A stretch of 64,000 bases of DNA from Oryzias latipes (Eukaryota; Chordata; Actinopteri; Beloniformes; Adrianichthyidae). Numbering within the stretch: position 1 is the first letter of the stretch; each line of letters opens with the position of its first letter. The notes under the pieces were generated by a model. The model saw only the letters and a program-made list of their open reading frames with translations, was not told the origin of the DNA and searched no databases. The stretch is from positions 30,190,897 through 30,254,896 of the forward strand of contig NC_019875.2 of the NCBI RefSeq assembly GCF_002234675.1. The letters run 5' to 3'. Position numbers and translations under genes: made by a program. Positions 53,401-64,000 of this stretch are shown piece after piece.

Positions 53401-53540
53401 CCGAGGATGGGCAAACTACAGCCCGGGGGCCACATGCAGCCCGAAAAAGCTTTGGCCCGCCAAACTGGAATGAATTATACGGAAAATCCCAACGTTTGAT
53501 TTCATTCTGGTGTCTCCCCATAGATGGTGCACATCCACTG
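53401..53540 (+). mobile_element. hAT-like terminal fragment
   Basis: The string GATGGGCAAACTACAGCCCG followed by GGGGGCCACATGCAGCCCG is characteristic of the terminal region of vertebrate hAT (Charlie-type) elements. No partner end or transposase frame is seen. Assigned from recall. Confidence 0.45.
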
Positions 53541-55017
53541 ACCTTTGTTTAGGAGCAGAGAGTCATTCTGCATTCAGATTGCTGTTTTCCTGACGGTCGT
53601 GTGTGTTTTCTGAGTTGGACAGTCATGTTTCCCGTCATTCCAAAAGCTCCAACGTAGCATTTCTCCAATTCACGTTTTACCCAAAGGAACATTAACCCAT
53701 TGGTGCAATTGGAGAACAAAAGAAAAAAAAACTCCCAAATCTTCAGTTTTAATACACATATACATGAATATATATTAATGGTCAATCCAAAAGAAAGCAG
53801 GTTTTCATCCAGATGTTCTGTTTTTTCTTTCTCTTTTAAAGGTGGACCACCAAAACACTCCATGCATCTGCTGCTGGTCTGGCCCTTCTGTCAACGTTTA
53901 GAATTCGTTGATTGCCCATCTCTGCTGTGGACCATCACACCACCACATCCCTGGATGTGTGCAGGGTCAGATGGAGCTTTTTTTTTACTCTTTTATGAAC
54001 TAAATCTTTACAAACTGCAGTTATACTTAGGTTTTTTCTGAAGATCCTTGAAGCGTGACGACAGGACGTCCAGTGGGTGCGAACAGGGCCGGTGAACCTC
54101 CACGGCCGGAGGACCCACCGGCCCCGGTCTCCCCGCTCAGGTCCAGACCGAGCCTGGCTCTTGATTTCATTGCTGAGGGGTTCACATGGACAAGGGGGCA
54201 GGGCTGCACAAAGACCCCTTCAGACTCTGAGGCCCAAAGCGGACAGGAGCGACCACATCCGTCACGACAGCACCGGCCCGTAAAAGTAAGGAACAAGACC
54301 TGCACAGAGGGGTTCACATACTTTACAGCCAGTCTCTTCTGCTGTGCAGCACATTTACTGCACCCCAAGCTCGGATTTGGTGGCGTTTTTGTCGACGTTT
54401 GAGTCCGGTAAATATGGGGACGACATATTTCTGAGTGGGAGGGGAAGGTTTTGCACGGTTCATTAACCACAGTCGTCCATAATCGGCGTTTAGAGGGTTT
54501 TCCTGCTCTGCTTTTCAGAAAACAACGGCAGATTCAGGACTTTTTGCGTTCAGATCCCACTGGACGGCGGACGATGCCAAACAAGGACATTCTGCGTGGT
54601 CATTAAAATTCCACCGCCATGACAAGGGGAGCGCTTCGGTTCTTCTGAAGACGGCTTTCTGCTGAAGGTCCAGAAAAACCTCTAAGCACAAGAAAAGGTT
54701 TTCTGACAATTTAAACTAAGATTTGACTAAAAAAAACAAGACTGGAGGCAGAAAAAAAAACAGCAGTGAAAGCAGTGAAGTCTGAGGATCTGTGCCCCTA
54801 GAGGTCAACAGGTCGCTTGGGAGCAGAAGACCAGAACAAACAGACCGGAGCTCCTTTTGCATTTTGTCATGCATGTATGGACAACGTTTGAGAAGTGAAA
54901 CTTGCATGAATCCACGTCACATAAAGACACCCAGTTGACCACGTCATCCGTTTCCGTGAACTACACATGAACTTGTCCAAAAGCGATTAGCTGGTTAAAC
55001 ATTTAACTTGAAGCAGG

Positions 55018-55073
55018 GCTGCTGCTGCAGGAGCTGCTGCTGGAGCTGCTGCTGGAGCTGCTGCTGGAGCTGC
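55018..55073. repeat. 12-bp tandem repeat, GGAGCTGCTGCT units
   Basis: Roughly four and a half units. In one minus-strand frame it would encode a Gln/Leu run, but no gene context supports translation. Confidence 0.9.
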
Positions 55074-58000
55074 ATCTTCAAGCTTCTTTTCAACAGGAAA
55101 ATTATGTTTTTGTTCATTGCAAATGACTTTACAGCAGTAAATACATTTAACTGCAGATTAAAGGTGGGCGGGGCCTCAGTTGCTGGGATTCTAAAACTAA
55201 ACGGGTGAGATAAAGTCTCTAGAAAGGTTCCCAGTGAAGGTTCTGCCGGGAGCATCGTCAGCTGCAGACGGTGCTTTAAACACACACGTCCACACGCTTG
55301 TTGTGTGGACGTGACTTCATTTATCTGGTTTTTTCTCGGTAAGCGGCACGGCAGCGGGAGGCTTTGGCCAAAATGAGTAAAAGCAGGAGGCGTAAACACT
55401 TTCATTAACCCGCTCCGGCCTCCGTTAATGGACAGAAAACACATCAACAACATGGAAAAACACTTTTTGTTTTTGCCGTCGTCACTGTGAGGACGGATAT
55501 CCAGTTTACCGTGACCGGAATAGAAATGATAAACGCGGGCTCTTATTGAGGGGCAATTACAGCGCCTGGTTTGACAGGCAAATGACGCACGCCGCAGCCG
55601 TGAATCTTCATTTCCTCCCACAGCCCCTACCCCGGTGGCCGACAATACAATATGGGTGTCGTTAATGAAACCGCAGAACTGTTTGTCCTGTTTCACATTT
55701 AAGTGAGGCTCTTAATCTCCTTAGCAAAGAAACACACAGAGCTGAAAACACGACAGCCACAAGAAAACAATGACAGAACCCCTTTAGCGTCAGGAGAACC
55801 ACGAGCCTCTTTGTCCGTTTGGACCTGAATGAGGACATAAAGCAGCTTACAGCAACATTCGTTTCTTGTGAAGAAATCCATTCAGACTGTAGTTTGGGGA
55901 TCATTTCATTAGTCAGAGGGAAACCGTCTCTGCTGCCATAAGCACGTCATTGATTTATGGAGAGCGCAGTTCATGACCATCTGCTCAGACAAAAACAAAG
56001 AAAACAAACAGCCTCGCCACAGATAAGCGCGTTCAATTATTTAGCAGTGGCGAACTTACAGCTGTTGGTCAAACACAGGAAAAGCTGGAGTTGAGCTGCG
56101 CGGCTTCACCGCCTCGGCTTTCTGCTGCAGAAACAAACCTCTACTTTTCATTTATCGCAGCCTTCAGCCTGAAGTCAGCCCGTTTGCTGGGCTCTTATAA
56201 AAACAGCAGTTTCCTGTTTTTCAACACTGAAAAAACGTGTAAAAACGCAAACATTTCACCAGAGAAACCGTTTCCGACAGAGAAAACATGTCAACCAACA
56301 ACAGGAAGTTGTGTTGGTTTGGTCAGGAGGGAAAAAGAGGAACGCTGTTTGAAGGCGAGCGGCCACGATGGCTGCAGTGAGAGCTCTGGGGAAGAAACGC
56401 CATCGGCCCGGCTTCAGCGGATGCCAGAAATGTCTGGGATTCCATGGGAAAGGCTCCAGAGGCGGAGCGTGGCGGGTTTGCAGGGTGCAGCTCAGGAAAA
56501 AACCCTCGTCTGTGTGTGTGTGCGCCATGAACCCCGAGTCGGGTCAACGCTGTGGAAAGGGAGGCATATTTCTACGACTTGTTCACGTTTGTCGGATCTT
56601 GTCTGGCCTCCTGTTTTCTGCCGCAAACGAAGCTTCTAAAAAGGTCGTGTGGTGAACGGCGACGGCGCTTTCTCCAGCTTCAACGTGTCTCTAAACACAA
56701 GTAAAAAAGTTAATGTTTTTCTTTCTGCTTAACCAGAAGTGTACATAGCAGGGCGAGAGCGCTTTACACTTCACTGGTGTGCGTTTAAAGCGTTGCCACG
56801 GGAACGACAAACAGCGGCTACAGCTGAGCTGCTTTTTCAGGGAATCTGCCCAAAAACAGATCAGTGATCGTCTTGAAATGCTCAAACTCCAGCTCACGTG
56901 TGTCCCTGAAGACCGTTCATGCCAAACGCAAAGATGGAAGAATGTAAACGTTAATATGGGAAAACGGAAAAGACACTATGGTAAGTTTTAGTAAAAATTA
57001 TTAGAACAGATAAACCAAATGAACAAACCGATCCTTAAAAACAGGTTAAAGTAAACAAATGTAATGCATGCACACAGTATGAACTAGAAGGAGCTGCTTC
57101 CAGAAGAAAATGCAGCCTTGAATGTTATACCGCTGAATGAAAATGAAACTTGAAGGGGAATAATTTAAAAAAATACATAAAGAAATGATCAAAGTTAACC
57201 ACAAATAAAGTGAAAACAGCACATTAATAAAAAAGATATGTTTATGAAAAATGCCAGAGTCGGGTATCGAACCAGCGAGCTTCTGCACCAAGGATTCCGC
57301 ATGTATTTCAGAAATCCTGGAATATCTGGAAAAGTTCAAGAATTTAAAGGACCAAAAGTCACAGCTGGAAAAAACTGAACATTTGAATAGTTGGATGGTT
57401 GAAATAGATAAAAGATTGTAGAGGGAGTTAAGGGACAAAAATGGAGGAAGATACTAGAATAAAGAGAAACAGGAAAACAATGGATTGAAGGATTTATAGC
57501 ATCTACCAACTAGGGATGGGTTTAAACCAAACCATCCATGCATCCCTTTGCATACCGGTATGTTTACGTAGTGTCAAGGATTTGATGTTTATCCTCATAA
57601 CTTCACCCCAGGCTTAGTCTGAGCCACCTGAAAGGGTTTTCTGCATAGTTAGTTGTTAATTAGCCAATTTAAGAAATGTTGTTGTTTGGTAAAACACCAA
57701 GGTTTGAACAGAAACGTGGGGAAGCGGACCACTGCATCCTTAGTATGAAGGTGTGACTTCACAGAATAGTGTTGTGACCCCGGTCTTACAATCACCCAAT
57801 TCTCCCGCCCCCCCCCCCATTTGCGGTCAGAAGAGACCCGGCCTCCAAGCAGGCGGGTCATCACAGCAAACCTCTACTGTTAGAAAAACCAGATGACCAA
57901 CATTAGTGTAAATGTTTAATTCAGACTGTTCTAAAACAGACAGCACAGCCTCTTTTTTAGTCTTTCCTTCAACTGACAAATGCTAAAAGATTTTCTCAGA

Positions 58001-59792
58001 TTGACCTCATTAGCTTCCATCCATCCATCCTCCATCCTTCCTTCCTCGATGACCTTCAGGTCGCGCGCGAGTATTTTGGTCTGCGTGTGGAGGATTTGGT
58101 GTCCATTCATAACTTCAGAGGGGAAGCAGACGACAAAGACGGGAAACAATCGGGAAGGACGTCCCATGAACTTTACTACTGCTTTTGGTGGGAGGATGAC
58201 GAAGGTTTGCAGAGGCACCGACCCTGAGGACGCCACTGCAATGTCAAAGAAGTAGATCCGCTCAGGCGGGACCCTTCCTCCGACCCCAACACTTTGCTTT
58301 TCTTTCCGATATAGCCCAGATGAATGGCTGATGTGTTCATGTCCACGATTACAACACAATGTTACTCTGGTTTCCTAGCAGCAAGACTAAATAACGAGCG
58401 TCCGCTGTCTGCACAGGCGCAGAGGTTATGTCCCCGTGTGATTTATTGTCCGCCTGAGTTTCAAAGCAACACGCTTAGCCTGACAAGTCCAACTTGACAT
58501 TGGCGGGGGAACAAGCGGCGTGGGCCTGGGGGTAAATCTGGACTCTCCATATCTAGAGGAGGTCTGGCAGAGACTAATCACGCCATACGGCCCATCTATT
58601 GCAATGCTGCAGCTTTGAGAGCATGCATGACCTCAGGAGGACTCCAGCCAGCAGAACGGCTGGAAGTACCTACGGTAACAAAGGTCAAGGCGTCTGCTAA
58701 GAGACCCTATAGGACTGTGTTGAACTGCAGCCCCGTCCAAGGAGATGTATGCGTCTCTACTTCAGCAGAGGAAACATAATTAAGATTCCTTTGAATTAAT
58801 CTGCAGTAAAAAACGACCCGACTGTGACCGAGACCCTGGTTCGCTGTGGACTCCAGGAAAGGTCTGCAGCAGATAGGCGCCATCTGAACTGCCCTTACAG
58901 GCGGACACGGGAAAAATGGTCAAACCTGTACAGGACAAGCAGGTGACCCCCACAAAATATCACGGTCGTAGATCAGTGAACCGTAGAGTGGAAATGATGA
59001 TGTGCACATTTCTTCCATTATTCTGCGAGAGACAGGTCACGGTGAACACTGAATCTACGTCCACACCGCCCTTGGCAACACGTGTTCACGCGTACAGTAC
59101 ATATTTGCGTTTCAGCTACGAACATTTTTAAAAACGTTTTTCAGGCTCTAATACAAAACGCGCATTGAAAGTTAAACCAGGTCAAATTTTGACCAATCAG
59201 GGACTCAGATGTGACGTATGGATGGCGTCCTTTTTAATTTACGGAAGTGCCAATCGTTAGAAAATTGATGACGAGGGGGATTAATAATTCCGGTGAGTAC
59301 CCAGCCAGAATTATATGCACCAAGTCTTTCATATATCGGAATGGAGCTGAGGAAGAAGAAGCGTGGAGTCACATTTCACCAGATTTTCACCACTTTGACA
59401 ATCAACACCAAGCCTCTTCCAACTGTAGGTGGCTGACGTCCGCTAGCAAACAGTAGCAAAAGAAAAAGGAGAAGAAGAAGCCCGTCCCTGCTTGTCCAGG
59501 GAGGTGTCACATTCCTGTTGTGGTCGTAGTTTTATACAACATGTAAGGACGGTACTGTAGGTCAAACTAGACAATTGGAGTGTAGTTGTGTGGACATCCT
59601 GTGGATGTGCCATGTGCTCTAATGGATGAAAACACATGATGATCCATTAGTGCACATGGGATTACGTGCACACCGCGAGTGTGCAGCATTTGCGCACGTT
59701 CAGTAAGGAGCCAGTACCCACACCTGAACGAATGTGTGGTTTTACGAATACTGCATGAAACGCTTACCACACGCATGACAATGGTACGTTCC

Positions 59793-60380
59793 AGGCCTGC
59801 ACAATAAATCGCTAATTTATCGTTAGCGAGATATCAAGCCGTGCAATGTGCATATCACAAAAGACGGCGACATTTTCGATAAATTGTAACCTTAAATGTG
59901 CTAAAACAATCTTACGGCAGCTGGAAGTATTTAACAAATTGGATAAATCCATTAATGCATTTGACCAATGGGATGGAGCCCTTGTAACCCTTGTTCTATC
60001 CTAGGCACTTTAACATTTGGAGATGGGTCATCTAGACCCACTAGACAGTGCTCTGAACCTTTTTTCTTCAATGATTTGTGATCTTCACTGGTGTCCATGG
60101 ATTACATGAAATCTTTCCACCTTTATCCACCTTTGTCATGGTAGGGAGAACACCTCAATGGAAGGATGGGGTCATTTTGACCCCACAAGAAAGCACAAGG
60201 GTTATATTAGATGTTGGCCTCCTATGTAGACAAGGCTCAACTCTTATTTAAATTAATCTGTTGCATTGAAATTGAAATTTCAATGTTGTTTTGCTATTAT
60301 TTCATGTATCGCAAGTTATATCGTCATCGCAATATTGATTATTAATATGGCACATGGCGAGTTTGTCTCATATCGTTCCA
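59793..60380 (+). mobile_element. MITE copy 1, interrupted by a second MITE
   Basis: It starts GGCCTGCACAATAAATCG and ends near GTTTGTCTCATATCG. Order and content match copy 2 (61952-62314) on both sides of an insertion: ATCACAAAAGACGGC, GGCAGCTGGAAGTATT, TTTGACCAATGGGATGGAGC before it and CTCCTATGTAGACAAGG after it. Noncoding. Confidence 0.75.
59988..60201. mobile_element. Nested 214-bp MITE, piggyBac-like (TTAA target)
   Basis: It begins CCCTTGTTCTATCC and its other end, read inverted, begins CCCTTGTGCTTTC. It is flanked by GTAA on the left and TTAT on the right, each one base from TTAA. It interrupts the host repeat exactly where copy 2 at 62140 is continuous. Noncoding; the piggyBac link is inference from the termini and target. 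Confidence 0.7.
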
Positions 60381-61951
60381 TTTTCATGACGCCAACGGGG
60401 GTGACCGGACGAGCCTAAAGGGAACTGCGAGGCTGTTTTAAATATGTCAGGTGCAGCGATGTTCCTCCATCGTAACTTAGCATCAACTGTTCTGTGAAAA
60501 CACTGAAGTCACAGTTTATCAGAATCCAGAACTCTGATGAGCATGTTCAGCATGCGTTCCCACGCATGGAGCTAAAAGACGGAGCTGGGCTCAGAAACGC
60601 GTCTTCCTCTCAAAACCGGATCAGAGCCGAGCTTTACTGCCCATGATGTACAAACATTGAAGGTTTGACCTTCACTGAACCCTCCACCACACGTAGAACT
60701 GAGCAGAACTTTAAAAGAATGTTAAAAAGAAATTATATGTGTTCTTGAGCAGGTGTGAATCAAAACATGTTTAGACTAAATAAATGCCAGCAATCCCAGT
60801 CTGAGGATTTTACCCAAACCCCTCCACTGACAAACATCTGCTGGTGTAGCATTTGGGTGCACCGCCGCTGTGCGTTTGCTCTGCCTTTAGCATTTTCTCT
60901 AACCACAGAATGCCATTTTGTCCCCACCACTGCCAGTTGATGCTTCTTTTCAGCTGGGTCAAAATGGAGAAGTGTGCAGGGACGGCGCGATTTTTAGCGC
61001 ACAAGCCCTCCTGCGCCTCCCGACTAAGACCAGCGTGATCCAGGAGTTAGCATAGACGTTCGAGTCCCGCTGATCAATAGGGTTTACAGGCAGATGTAAT
61101 TCCCCATGAAAGGATAATACGTCTCTTATTTACAGGTTTTTATAAAGTTGTTTTTGTTAGACTGAACGTAAAATGTAACCGTCTAAAGTTGTTTGTTGTC
61201 ATTTCAGTCAAGAAAATTCAAAAAAGGGTAAAAATACGTAACTGAAGATCCCTTCAGAGCATGCCGTTCTCCCTGGTCCCTCCATGTGAACCCTCATGAC
61301 CTCATTCACCATCTTCTAAAAAAAGTTTGGAAAGAGCAGCTTACTGCCACACCTTCACACAGCAGATGAGGACCCAGAATGCTTTGCACCCTGTCCTGTG
61401 GGTAAAGCTGGTGCTTAACAGGTCTTTCATGCTCTGGAGAGAGGCAAAAGCCACAGGCCCACATGGCGGAGCAGCATTCCTGCCCATGGTTGCAGCTCAG
61501 CCTCGATTCACCGTCACAAACTGATTCCCCACTTCAGGAGCTTCTGCTCTGGTCTGCTGGACTCCAGAGATGGAGTTCAGAGAGACGGCACCGGGAAAGT
61601 GCAAACGTCACTGAATCAAACACCACAGCAGGTCACGGAGGGTTCACAATAACCTGCGGAGTAAACACAGAACGTCTCTTCTGTGGCATTTGTCCTTGGC
61701 TCATCATGAGAGCCTGAGCTGGAGAACAGACCAGAGTTTCTTCTCAGTGCGATGCTCTGCTTTCATATTACTTGGTTTCTCGGTTAAAGTCAGTCACCAG
61801 AGCAAACAGGGACTCTTCCTTCACCAAACTGAGACGTGTTGCACCAGATCTTTCTGAAGGAACGACAGCACGTGACATCGTTTTCACATTTCCCTCTCAG
61901 CAAGGACCGAACCAACCAAAACCAGAGACTGAAGCTTCCGGAAGCTGAACT

Positions 61952-62314
61952 GGGCTCGAGCAACAAATGAGACATTTATCATCCTCGCAGTGTCAGGCTG
62001 TGCGATGTCACAAAAGATGGCACGGACTGGGATAGATGGTTACTTGAATGTTTACGCGCGTGGTAAAACGATCTCATGGCAGCTTGAAGTATTCGAAGGA
62101 TCAAATAGAGGCGTTTGACCAATCGAATGGAGCCCTTTTCTGTTAGATGCCCCGCCCCCCTATGTAGACGCGGGTCACTTGGAGCATAATTTAAGTTAGG
62201 TTGACTTGTGTCTAAATAAAACTGTTGCATTGAAATAGAAACGATGTATTGATTGTTTTTTGTATCACACGTCACTAATATTGCACATTGAGTTTTCCTC
62301 CTATTGTCCAGCCC
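61952..62314 (+). mobile_element. MITE copy 2, uninterrupted relative of copy 1
   Basis: It starts GGGCTCGAGCAACAAATGAG and ends CTATTGTCCAGCCC, so the ends are inverted versions of each other (GGGCTGGACAATA against GGCCTGCACAATA in copy 1). It lacks the 214-bp insert of copy 1. Confidence 0.7.
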
Positions 62315-63117
62315 GAGGCAAAGAAGATCCGTGTTTCACATGTCCTCACCCTTCCTGGACATTTTCCAGGCCTGGAAAATTCCTGACTGTCCAGCTGAAG
62401 CTGTCAAAACAAATAAAGACCGGCAACACAAATCGGGTTAATTAGCCCCAAATATCTGGGGCTGCTGTGGGGGATTTTGGTTTACAGCCTGGCTGAGATT
62501 TTGTTTTGATCAAAGCTTCAACGTGAATCACTAATTGTTGAGAAACACATTGAAAAACGGATCTGTTTCTGTTATTGGGCTGCGTTTTATAAAACGGATC
62601 AAAGCTCATATTTTACCTTTCTAAAAAAAATAACAGACAAAACCTAAAAATGAGCGACTTTTTCTGATGTTTGTTGTGTTCCTTTGTGTTTTCATATCCG
62701 TCGTAGACTCTAAACCACACGTTTGCTGATGGATCAATCATCCTCCTATACATCAGTGTTACGGTAAAGAGTGGACGGCTCTGTACAGAGGAGACGTTCC
62801 TGACAGGATCCCACTGCTTTCCTCGCCGCGGCCTCCGGGTTCTCCGGGGAATCATCTTATGATCCCAGCGTTCTACCAACAACAGGAGTTTGTCTGCAGT
62901 GTGACCAGAACCAAGACTTGAAGTTTCAGTGAACTGCAGAGCTCAGGCGTGAAAGTTCTGATCGATCAGCTTCTGATCCGTTTCCAAAGAGTTTCCAGTC
63001 GTCTTCTCATTCAAGAGTCAAGATTTTGAATCTTGAATTGAATTCTTCTTGAATCTTCAAAATCTTTTCATTATGATGATGCCGTTTTAAGCCAAAATAC
63101 CAAAAACCTGTGACGTT

Positions 63118-63290
63118 TTCTAAGACATAGTTTCTGCAGAGCAGCAGAAGTTCATTAGAAGTTTGCCTGACCGTTGGTGAAAAGCAACCCCGGCCCCTTC
63201 CCTCTCACTGTGAGAGCTTTTAGTTTATACGGTCTCCCACTAGCTTACAGCCCCTCACACACCCAAACTAGCATTAGCAGTGTAAACAGT
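63118..63290 (+). repeat. Dispersed repeat, copy B
   Basis: It shares ACATAGTTTCTGCAGAGCAG, the GCAACCCC word and the GAGAGCT word with copy A at 50903, with many substitutions between them. Boundaries are approximate. Confidence 0.6.
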
Positions 63291-63367
63291 GGTGATCCAC
63301 ATCAGATCCATCCACCAGTCCAGTTCTGATCCGGATTCCAGCTCAGACCAGGAAAACAAAGACGTTC

Positions 63368-63480
63368 CAGGGCTCCAGACTGCGACCAATTGGTCGCATT
63401 TTGCGACCAAAATTTGAGAGTGTGCAACTGAATTTTACATCCATTCGCACATGTGCGACCAGTAAATTTCCCTCCCCCAC
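63368..63480 (+). mobile_element. hAT-like 5' terminal fragment with GCGACCAA words
   Basis: CAGGGCTCCAGACTGCGACC followed by alternating TTGGTCGC and GCGACCAA words is the familiar start of a fish hAT family. The rest may run on to about 63780, where a CA-rich tract lies. No transposase frame was seen. Confidence 0.4.
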
Positions 63481-63854
63481 CCTACGTATTTTTTTATACA
63501 TTAAACGTGGAAGGGGCACGTCAATGATCAATGAAATAATCAATGAGACTCGAGCGCACACGCACGCAGGCAGACACACACACACTCGCGCACATACTCA
63601 TGAAACGCCAGCACACACTCGTGTGATGCCTGTCTGTGAGGCGGCCACTGCGTGTGAGAAGAATAGGGAAAGCCACTGTGAGTGGCTAAAATGCGTGGAG
63701 GGGGAGGGGCCTAGAGATAATCGAGCACGCTCTGTGGGATGGAAACGGAGACAAATATCATCACAACCTGATATGTGCGTCTGAACTATGGGTAAGTGAA
63801 CTATTGATTCATTCTTCCGACCTGCGGCTAGTGTACCAGTGCCAGAGTGTACAG

Positions 63855-64000
63855 CAGGGGTCTCAAACTCGCGGCCCGCAGGCTATTTGCGGCCCCCAAG
63901 ATGATATTTTGCGGTCCCCGCCTTAATATGAAAGTTTAATGTTACTGCAGCACGCCAGTTTGTATGAATGACACTTTTTCATCGTCGTGCACGGAGCTGA
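63855..64000 (+). mobile_element. hAT-like element start, cut by the window edge
   Basis: It begins CAGGGGTCTCAAACTCGCGG and then repeats GGCCCGC and TTTGCGGCCC words, a typical vertebrate hAT terminal sequence. The body lies past the right edge. Confidence 0.55.

Larger units (their letters stand above)
50411..64000. other. Part of INSR intron 2; no coding exon found
   Basis: The INSR exon starting at 50410 has phase needing an upstream exon, but no frame resembling the L1 domain exon (about 180 codons in vertebrates) occurs to the right. So at least 13.6 kb here is intron. It holds repeat copies at 50903 and 63118, a nested MITE pair at 59793-62314, hAT-type ends near 53401, 63368 and 63855, and segments of unusual complexity that might be conserved noncoding sequence. 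Confidence 0.7.

Noticed and set aside
54995-55696. Minus-strand open frame with a Gln-rich end
   Set aside because: The Gln run comes from a 12-bp tandem repeat and the rest has no domain; it lies within INSR intron 2.
57235-57320. Possible tRNA-like sequence on the minus strand with GGTTCGATACC
   Set aside because: The B-box word is present but acceptor, D and anticodon stems do not fold; probably a degraded SINE.

Overview
This is a vertebrate nuclear window, almost certainly from a teleost fish. Genes are split into many GT-AG exons, introns are short, and the spaces between genes carry DNA transposons, tRNA-derived SINEs and microsatellites. The repeat style recalls medaka-like percomorphs, but the species is an inference. 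Four protein-coding genes and one tRNA gene can be supported, and I rebuilt their exons by hand from splice sites and reading phase.

Layout. (1) 1-12,800 shows no gene, only repeats: a SINE-like copy, an inverted-repeat MITE with an apparent target-site duplication, and a C-rich minisatellite. (2) 13,364-16,032, minus strand: DAPK3 (ZIP kinase), complete at 454 aa. (3) 18,067-18,138, minus: tRNA-Glu(CTC), lying in the divergent spacer between DAPK3 and SPPL2B. (4) 18,466-24,910, plus: SPPL2B, an intramembrane aspartyl protease, complete in 15 exons (556 aa). (5) 27,647-33,201, minus: ARHGEF18 (p114RhoGEF), with DH domain, PH domain, coiled coil and C-terminus present but the far 5' exons not recognised. 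(6) 37,678-50,410, minus: insulin receptor (INSR) from the cysteine-rich region to the C-terminus. Its first two exons must lie past the right edge. (7) 50,411-64,000 is therefore INSR intron 2: repeats, nested transposons and perhaps some conserved noncoding sequence.

Together these are ordinary signalling genes: a death-associated kinase, an SPP-like protease, a RhoA exchange factor and a receptor tyrosine kinase. From memory all four have human counterparts on 19p13, so this looks like a conserved but rearranged synteny block. I see no operon, CRISPR, phage or defence system, and no strong candidate for an undescribed system. The best second looks are a perfect 41-bp-arm hairpin in an ARHGEF18 intron, a MITE nested in another MITE whose empty-site relative lies 2 kb away, and the replacement of the INSR C-terminal YTHM motif by FTHM.
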